This document shows, in pieces, positions 57,470 to 64,000 of a stretch of DNA of 64,000 bases (positions are counted from its first letter, which is position 1; each line of letters begins with the position of its first letter). Position numbers and translations under genes: made by a program. The notes under the pieces were generated by a model. It was not told the origin of the DNA. It saw nothing but the letters and a program-made list of their open reading frames with translations, and searched no databases. Origin of the DNA: Crocodylus rhombifer (Eukaryota; Chordata; Crocodylia; Crocodylidae); NCBI GenBank assembly GCA_038503035.1, contig JAVSML010024598.1:124001-188000 (forward strand), written 5' to 3'.

Positions 57470-58060
57470 AAAAACTTTCAATCCTAAAGACTGGAAGTTG
57501 GAATGGACGTATAGTGACCCTAGGAATATCCAATGACCTCCAAAACACTGACAACACATGCAAAACTGCAGTCATAGATGCTGAGACTGAATGTCAATAC
57601 TGTTGCTTTGCAAGAGTTCAGACTACCAGGCACTGGCTGCATGAAACAGAAAAACTATACCTTTTTTTTGGTATGGTAAACATCCCAAAGAAATCAGAGA
57701 GTATGATGTTGGATTTACATTAAAAAATAAATTGCTGTTTGCAATAGAAACCCCAAACAAAGGCTCTGACAGATCAATGGTGCTTTGATTCGCTACTACC
57801 TCTGGTTCTGTCAATCTCTTATATGCATACACTCCAACTCTCACCGGTTTATCTGAATGAACTAAAAGAACACCTCACTGCTTCATCTGAATAAAAGGAC
57901 CACTTTTATGATGAGCTTAGTGATTTAATCAGTAATATTTCACTTAATGAAAAAATCCTATTGCTCTGAGACTTCAACACAACGGTTGGTGTTGAGCACT
58001 TTGCCTGGCCTTACTGTTTGGGTATCAATGGTGTCAGCAAAACAAATGAAAATGAACAAT
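57470..58060 (+). pseudogene. RTE-like endonuclease domain (copy 2)
   Basis: The plus-strand frames read LKTGSWNGRIVTLG (start of the APE-type endonuclease, WN.R block), KTAVIDAETE, then FFGMVNIPKKSES near 57662, YAYTPTLTG near 57825 and LRDFNTTVG near 57967 (the GDFN block). The end is CLGINGVSKTNENEQ at 58015-58060. The frame changes several times and the first residue of the GDFN block is altered. The coding sequence then stops at an insertion. Confidence 0.8.
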
Positions 58061-58899
58061 GTTTTTCTCATTTCTCTTTTTTCTCACTTTCCCTTGACAG
58101 ATCCAGCTCCAGCTTTTTCTCTAGCACTGGAAGGCTTAGGATACAAAGTAAAATGGGGGTGGAGGAGACTGTCATGCTGGTGCTGCTTGTTGTCATGGTA
58201 GTGGTGGTGGGGATTATGACTGGTGCTCTTGGAGGGGATGCAGTCTCAGGCACAGGCAATGAAACTGGCACTGCTCCCCTCTCCTTGCTGCCTGTAGAAC
58301 CAGAAGCCTCATGCCTGCTAGTTGTAGGAAAGAGGCTGCATCTCCACTGGGGGGGAGGTGGACTTTCGGCTCTCCCTCTACCTCCTCTTCCACCCCTCCC
58401 TGAAGGGTTGCCAGCTGCCTTTCCAACGTGCTTCATAGTGTGTTTCATAGTGTGTTTGGTGTGCTGGAAAATCTGTGTGTTCTTCTGTAATGTAATATGC
58501 ATTTTTTCCTGAATAAATTCTATATTATAATATGCAATATATTCTGTGCTTCCCTGCAGAGTGAATGAAATGCACATTGTTAGAGAAAGCACAGATTTAT
58601 TTTCTGTGGGAAAATAATCAAAATAGAGACTAACAAAAACAAAAAGAGGATTTTGGGGGAGGAATAAATTGAAAGTAATTCATATAATAATAAAGGGTAT
58701 TAGGAAAGCCAAAGGTATTGGATCCCACTTGCTAGGAACAGGCTAGCAAGTAGGAAGTGATAGGCTTTCTATGATGCTGTTGAGCTGCTGGAAGACACAG
58801 CTCTGTAAGCTAAACCCATGGCACAGAGAAAGCTCAGTTAAAACAATGATTTTTATGCTGTTTTTCCATCCCCCCCCTAGAGCACTGGGATTGGAAGGG
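58061..58899. other. Insertion of unknown type within the RTE-like element
   Basis: The RTE-like protein stops at 58060 and resumes after 59148. The left part (58061-58600) holds the most striking pair of overlapping long ORFs here: 164 codons on plus (58018-58512) and 174 on minus (58068-58592). The minus protein has low-complexity GRGGRGGRG, PTTTTMTTSSTSM and repeated KHTMKH. I do not recognise a domain. A short GTGTTTCATA tandem lies near 58440. Confidence 0.4.
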
Positions 58900-59148
58900 A
58901 CCTCAGGGGAGGATCACAGTCACTGGCCAGCTACAAATGTCAATATGAGAGCAGTCCTTCCTTTCACTTCCCCCTCCCTCTCCTTAGTTTCTCTTTATCT
59001 GAAAGCAAACTTTCAAAATGTTTCGCATGCCCTCATTTAGTTTCAAAGCTGTTTTGAAGCCTTTCACTTCATTTTGATTCCACTGTTATGAGCTCAAATG
59101 AATCAAAACAGAGTCAAAATGAAATACCCATTGAAATTTCACAGCCCT
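58900..59148. mobile_element. 3' piece of a TAGGG-type hAT
   Basis: GAGAGCAGTCCTTCC, CCCCCTCCCT and the T-rich run to TTCACAGCCCTA at the end parallel 17871-18107 of the complete hAT. The left terminus was not found, so its relation to the 58061-58899 segment is open. Confidence 0.65.
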
Positions 59149-59179
59149 AGTACCTTGCATTGCAACTCAAATGATTAGT

Positions 59180-60980
59180 TTGATGAGAACTCATCTGAAC
59201 TGATCCCACTCATGGAAAAGAAACAGTCAGTCCTCCTTAAATATAAGTGCTAGCCACTCTAACTTGCAGATGCTTCAAGGGATCTGGCAAAAAGCAAACA
59301 TAGCACCAAACGGTGTGCAAACAATTATTAAGTACAACTGTGTGAAAGTATCCAAAAACCTGCTGACTGAGGCAACGTGCAAGCAATGTATGGGGGAATC
59401 AGGAAAGCTCTTGGACTTGTTCTGAAGACGATCGCCCCTTTAAAATCCTCCACAGGTGAAATCATCAGTGACCACAATAAACAGATGGCTTAATGGGTTG
59501 AACGTTACTCAGAACTGTAAGCCTGTGAAACCACTGTCCATGACTTTGCTCTCAACATACTTCAAGACCTCTCAACTCTGACAGCACTTGACCATGAACC
59601 TACTGTGGATAAAGCATGACAAGCCATCGATCAGCTTGCCTGTGATAAAGTCCCAGGTGTGGACTGCACACCAGCTGAAGTTATGAAGTGCAGGAAATCC
59701 ATCCTCCTCCTTCATCTGTATGAATTAATATATATGTGTGGGAGAGAAGGTGAAGTTCCTCAAGACATGAAGGATGCAAGCATAGTCACTCTGTACCAAT
59801 ACAAAGATGATATGAGTGACTGCAATAACTATCATGGTATATCCTTACTTTGTATCATTGGGAAGCTGTTTGCCAAAGTCATCCTGCTAAGACTGCAGAC
59901 CCTTGCAGACAAAGTTTACCCTCAGTCCCAGTGTGGTTTCAAATATGGTAGATCCATGCATACTATACTTTCCTTGAAACAGCTACAGAAAAAGTGCCAT
60001 GAACAAAGGAAATCTCTGTATGTAGCATTTGCCAATTTCACGAAAGTTTTTGATCTTGTCAGCAGAGAGATTTTGTTCTGAATCCTGAAGAAGATTGTCA
60101 GCCAAGTCCTCCCACATCAGTATGCATGGAATGGTGCAGTTGGATGAGCCATATTCAGAAGAATTTGAAATCAAGAATGGTGTCAAACAGGGTTGTGTCC
60201 TAGCTCCAATGCTTTTTGAGATTTTCTTCACTGCCCTACTCAAATATGCATTCAGTGGTTCTTCAGAAGGAGTATTCCTTTGGACCAGATCCAATGGGAA
60301 ACTCTTTAACCTTTTTCATCTCAAAGTGAAAACAAAAATCCAAGAAGTTCTTGTCTGTGAACTGCTCTTTATTGATGATGCAGAAACTGTTAATCATTCA
60401 GAAGCAGGACTGCAAAGTCTCTTGGATCATTTTTCTCATGCTTGTGATGATTTTGGTCTGACCATTAGCCTAAAGAAGACAGTAGTCATGGATCAACAAA
60501 TTGACCGCCCTCCTGAAATTACAATAAATGATGAAAGCCTGGAAGTGGTTGAAAAATTCACTTACTTGGGCTCCGTCGTTGTGCAAAATCTTGACTTGGA
60601 AGCTGAAAGTAATGCTCACATTGGACAGGCAAGCAATGCCATGACTAAATTTCAAAAGAGTTTGAAAAAACAGAGCACCCACTCTATCTACAGAGATGTC
60701 CATCTACAGCATTTGCATACATGTATTGCTTAGCTCTCTATTGTACAGCAGTGAAACGTGGATTTCTTATGCCGAGGAAGAAAGAAAACCGAATAGTGTA
60801 CATCTTCAATGTCTCTCCACTGTATCCTAGGCATAACATGGCATAACAAATCTCCAACTTCACTGTTCTGGAACGGGCCAAGATACTAAGCATATTCATG
60901 CTCCTGAGATGGAGACATCTCGGTTGGTTACGACATGTGAATCATATGAGCCATGAGCAATGGCTGAATCCCCAAGGACA
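59180..60980 (+). pseudogene. RTE-like linker and RT (copy 2)
   Basis: The linker ends near DFVLKTIA and EIISDHNKQMA.WVERYSEL wording (59440-59520). RT follows: VDCTPAEVMKC at 59657, REGEVPQDMKDASIVTLYQYKD, CNNYHGISLLCIIGKLFAKV and SQCGFKYGRS (59929-59958), YVAFANFTKVFDLVSREIL (motif A, 60020-60078), VKQGCVLAPMLFEIFF (60182-60230) and FIDDAE, which keeps both aspartates (60374-60379). A stop after 60081 and others after 60733 break it. Motif A has an asparagine, FANFTKVFD, where the family has aspartate, so activity is lost. Confidence 0.87.
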
Positions 60981-60990
60981 TACTCTACAG

Positions 60991-62055
60991 CAGTGGTTCT
61001 CAACCTTTTTGCTACTGAGACCCATTTGCAAAGATCCATGGCATGTCCTGTCCCATACGCCCCTGGCGCTGCTGGTGCTTGACCCTCATTCCCTTGCCTT
61101 CCTGGGCCATGCTGGTGTCCCTCACTCCCAACCCACAGCCCCCTGCCACCCATCAACACTGCTAGAGGGGACCCCATCTGCCCCCATCCCCCTCAGGCCA
61201 GAGAACAGTGGCTCCAGTGGCTCCAGCTCATTCAGGTAGCAGTGGAGTAAGTCTGACCCTGGCACAGGTTGGAGGGGGAAGGAGGAGAGGCTTGTGGCAC
61301 CTCCCCCCCTTCCCTGGGCTGGGCTGCAATGTTATATCAGGCAGCCTGGTCATGGCCACTCCACCTCCGTGAACATAGGCACCAACCCCAGTGCCACCAA
61401 CCTGCCCATGAAGCTCTTCCCCATGCCATTCCCTGACTGGAAGGGGCAGATACCTTCCTGCTGCCACTCTGCTCTGCTGCAGCTCATGACCCTTTGAAAT
61501 ATTTTTGCAACCCACTCTTGGGCTTCATAGATTTCATAGACATCAGGGCTGGAAGGGACCTCGGGAGATCATCGAGTCCAGCCCCCTGCCCAAAGGGCAG
61601 GAAGTCAGCTGGGGTCATAGGATCCCAGCAAGATAAGCATCCAGTTTACTCTTGAAGGTGTTCAATGTAGGTGCTTGAACCACCTCCGCTGGCAGACTGT
61701 TCCAGACCTTGGGGGCTCGGACAGTAAAGAAATTCTTCCTTATGTCCAGCCTGAAACGGTCTTGCAGGAGTTTGTGACCTTTCGACCTCATCATCCCTTG
61801 GGGCGCTCTGGTGAACAAACGTTCCCCCAGATTCTGGTGGTTATCCCTGATAAACTTATAGGTGGCCATCAGATCACCCCTGAGCCTACGCTTTTCCAGA
61901 CTAAAGAGTCCCATGTCTCTCAGCCTATTATTATAAGATCTGTTTTCCTGACCTCTGATCATGCGCGTGGCTCTCCTCTGGACTCTCTCAAGCTTCTCCA
62001 CATCCTTTTTGAATTGTGGAGCCCAAAACTGGACACAGTGGGTTGAGAAAAGCTG
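60991..62055. mobile_element. hAT (Charlie-type) in the RTE-like element, itself split by CR1
   Basis: The left end CAGTGGTTCTCAACC and the right end GGTTGAGAAAAGCTG are inverted partners. Flanks CTCTACAG (60983-60990) and CTCTACGG (62056-62063) agree at 7 of 8. The RTE-like reading frame is restored if one copy of the flank and the element are removed, which confirms the boundaries. The interior resembles 11884-12495. A CR1 occupies 61525-62038. Confidence 0.9.
61525..62038 (-). mobile_element. Young CR1 LINE 3' end (minus), 5'-truncated
   Basis: The minus strand ORF (61615-62040) reads VQFWAPQFKKDVEKLERVQRR, then MIRGQENRSYNNRLRDMGLF, RLDIRKNFFTVRAPKVWN and ends YLAGIL plus stop, uninterrupted. 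The protein differs from the 33780 copy at only a few positions. The tail, read on plus, starts TTCATAGATTTCATAGACAT. It entered the hAT just before its right end. Confidence 0.92.
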
Positions 62056-62480
62056 CTCTACGGTGAGCTGGCCACTGGCAAAAGTCAACTTGGATGGCCC
62101 AAACCCCATTTTGTTGATGTCGGCAAGAAAAACTTTTATGAGCTACACATCGATGGCCAACACTGGGAATCAATCACTTTGGGTCACTATGAGTGGAAAG
62201 CCACTGTGAAGCAGGGTCTATGTTGTTTTGAGAAGGAAAGGAGCAATAATGATGAGATAGAGAAGAGGCATCAGAGGCAGGCAAGACAAGACGGTACTCA
62301 GCATGCTGGTGCAAGATAACCAGAGTTTGTATGTGCAACTTGCCAGACAGCCTGCTTGTCACACATCGGACTCCTCAGCCACTCAAGGAACTGTGATGGT
62401 ACCTGGTAACCCACCAAAGGTGCAACTTCCATGATCTCCTGAGACCTATGCTTGCCAATGATGATGACTTGGCTTGTTCT
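62056..62480 (+). pseudogene. RTE-like C-terminus with zinc finger (copy 2)
   Basis: Resuming after the hAT, the frame reads LYGELATGKSQLGWPKPHF, VDVGKKNFYELHID, then KRHQRQARQDG and VCATCQTACLSHIGLLSHSRNC (62329-62394). The finger is C-X2-C-X12-H-X3-C. Single stops follow the Arg-rich stretch. A nucleic-acid binding role is presumed from the fold; the related copy 1 ends in a similar finger. Confidence 0.8.
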
Positions 62481-64000
62481 GGTCAAACTGATGAAGAATG
62501 CCTTGCATTCAAAACCTTGTCTAACTATATCCCAACTATAGTGTTGCTTCAATAAAAGATACCATCCTAAGAACTCCTTGCCTCTCAGGAATTTTAGTCA
62601 TGTGAGATAAGGGCTTCTGTGCTAATAATTTTGCCAATACGGGCAAGCTTTTGTGAAACCTATCATGCTAACATTTGATGATAGTGATATCCAGGTTATT
62701 TTGGTTAAAAGCTTTCTGAGTCTCCTATCATCGCACTGACCCAACTCAACATCCTAGTAAATAAAACATCAGGTGATCTACACCCAGTAAGTTTCTGTTA
62801 AATTCAAGCTCAGTGGTTAATGACGCTTATGTAATCCATGGCCCACATCACTTGTTCTCAGCTTGATGGAAATCATTATAAGGAGCAGAAGGAGCCACCA
62901 ATTCAGCACTAAACTACAAGGGCTGACTTTCCAGAAGGCCTTACAAATCAAGCCAAAGCTCAGCTACAAAACCAAGCTATCAGTTATCTAGAATTGCACA
63001 AGCAGCTGCTAACAGGGTAACTTCATGGCAACCTCTTCTTTTTATTCCAGATACTCACCTCAGATCATAAATAGTTTCTAACTGAGGAGGGTAAGTCAGG
63101 CAATCTGAAGTTTTGTGGTGTAAAAGGCAATTAACTTTTGTGCAGCAGGTGTTTAAAACCTAACTGCAGAGACATGTTATACAAGGTAAATAAGTTAAAA
63201 CAACATTCCCACCCCCCACCATCTCATTACAAAACATATCATTCAGGTTGTAACAGAATAATTGTTCTCTATACCAACCTAATTGACTTGGAATTCCAAT
63301 ACCCAACTTTGTCTTCTTGATAGAGATGGCAGAATTGGAGAATTTGCCATTGAAACCAAGGAAATAGAATGAGACCTAGAAATCTGTTTGGTCCCTCTGA
63401 TACAATTTAGAGGGTATCACAAAGAACATGTGAACGTGTCACATAACCCATGAAATACACTCATGTTCCTTATGATTTGTGAAGCCTGGTGAAAAAAATC
63501 TGACCCTTAAAAACATATCAGTATTTTCTTTACGTGACTTTGCAGCTACCTTTCAGATTAAGATAGGACAGAATAAAATATCAACTACCATTTTCCAGGC
63601 AAGATTAATGAGCAGTGCCAGTACTTAAACTCCATCAGGTTCTGCCATAATAAACTTGTTCCTTTTTAACCAGGCTTCAGACTTACTTAACACAAGCCAC
63701 TAACTATCATCCAGTCAGCCACTTGTTGTTGCACAAGGGCAAGTCTTTTTTAGGAAGATACTGAAGTGAATCAAATCCAATCTAGTATCTCTTTGTACCT
63801 TACAAAGGAACTGTCATATATACAAGCAGCAATGCAAGCCCATTTTCCAGCAAATGGCCCCCAGATGTGACCATCATGTAAAGAATGAATGACATTGCCT
63901 GTAAAAGATTTTTAAAGATTCTAATAGAACTTGTTATTCAGGAAGTACCTAGTAGAGAATTTAACTGGTTAAGTAATTTGTTTTGGTATGATGGGCAAGA
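62481..64000. other. No recognisable gene or element
   Basis: AT-rich, short ORFs only. No terminal signal or named repeat is visible before the window ends. Confidence 0.45.

Larger units (their letters stand above)
57440..62480 (+). mobile_element. RTE-like non-LTR retrotransposon, copy 2, with two insertions
   Basis: The element can be followed in order: endonuclease 57470-58060, then an interruption 58061-59148, linker and RT 59180-60980, a second interruption by a hAT at 60991-62055, then the C-terminus from 62056 with a zinc finger at about 62332-62394. The second junction is exact: NPQGHTLQ before the hAT and LYGELATGKSQLGWPK after it are adjacent parts of the family's protein. It belongs to the same broad RTE-like group as 12640-15920 but to another lineage, since RT wording differs throughout. 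Confidence 0.87.

Noticed and set aside
1..64000. tRNA or other structural RNA genes
   Set aside because: I looked for GGTTCGAATCC-type B boxes and cloverleaf arms while reading and saw none that convinced me; a covariance-model scan would be needed to be sure.

Overview
The window reads as intergenic DNA from an amniote genome, most likely a sauropsid. The CR1-type LINEs are dense, several are recent and retain long ORFs, and they carry the CR1 tail (TCTATGAAA or ATTCTATGA repeats). Abundant non-autonomous hAT-like elements and a Penelope-like terminal sequence also fit. I favour a crocodilian, with turtle as the alternative; this is inference from repeat content. I found no host protein-coding exon, no tRNA or rRNA and no CRISPR. 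All recognisable coding sequence belongs to retrotransposons, and all of it is broken.

Layout. 1-12.5 kb: unrecognised sequence, a 2.3 kb hAT-like element filled with palindromic tandem units (3022-5302), a CR1 3' end (5495-6285) and hAT-like elements at about 9948 and 11884. 12.6-15.9 kb: a decayed RTE-like LINE with endonuclease, reverse transcriptase (RT) and a C-terminal zinc finger. 17.1-18.5 kb: an 800 bp hAT with an exact 8-bp target duplication inside another repeat. 22.3-28.3 kb: three CR1 pieces, one split by a hAT-like element. 28.6-33.7 kb: MITEs, small hATs and a Penelope-like terminus. 33.7-37.5 kb: the best-preserved CR1, inside a hAT-like element. 37.5-39.2 kb: GC-rich tandem arrays. 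39.2-41.9 kb: an old minus-strand CR1 holding a hAT that holds a second hAT. 46.2-49.6 kb: a second long CR1 with two internal deletions. 50-57 kb: minus-strand CR1 pieces, a fragment of another LINE clade and further hATs. 57.4-62.5 kb: a second RTE-like LINE interrupted twice, once by a hAT that itself contains a young CR1.

How the parts relate. The nests give a relative order: RTE-like and old CR1 first, then hATs with CAGTGG-type ends, then hATs with TAGGG-type ends, then the young CR1 subfamily. The most interesting functional signal is at the ORF1/ORF2 junction of the young CR1. ORF1 ends on the canonical -1 frameshift heptamer TTTAAAC directly before its stop codon. ORF2 lies in the -1 frame with no ATG before the endonuclease domain, and a short stem can be drawn 6 nt downstream.
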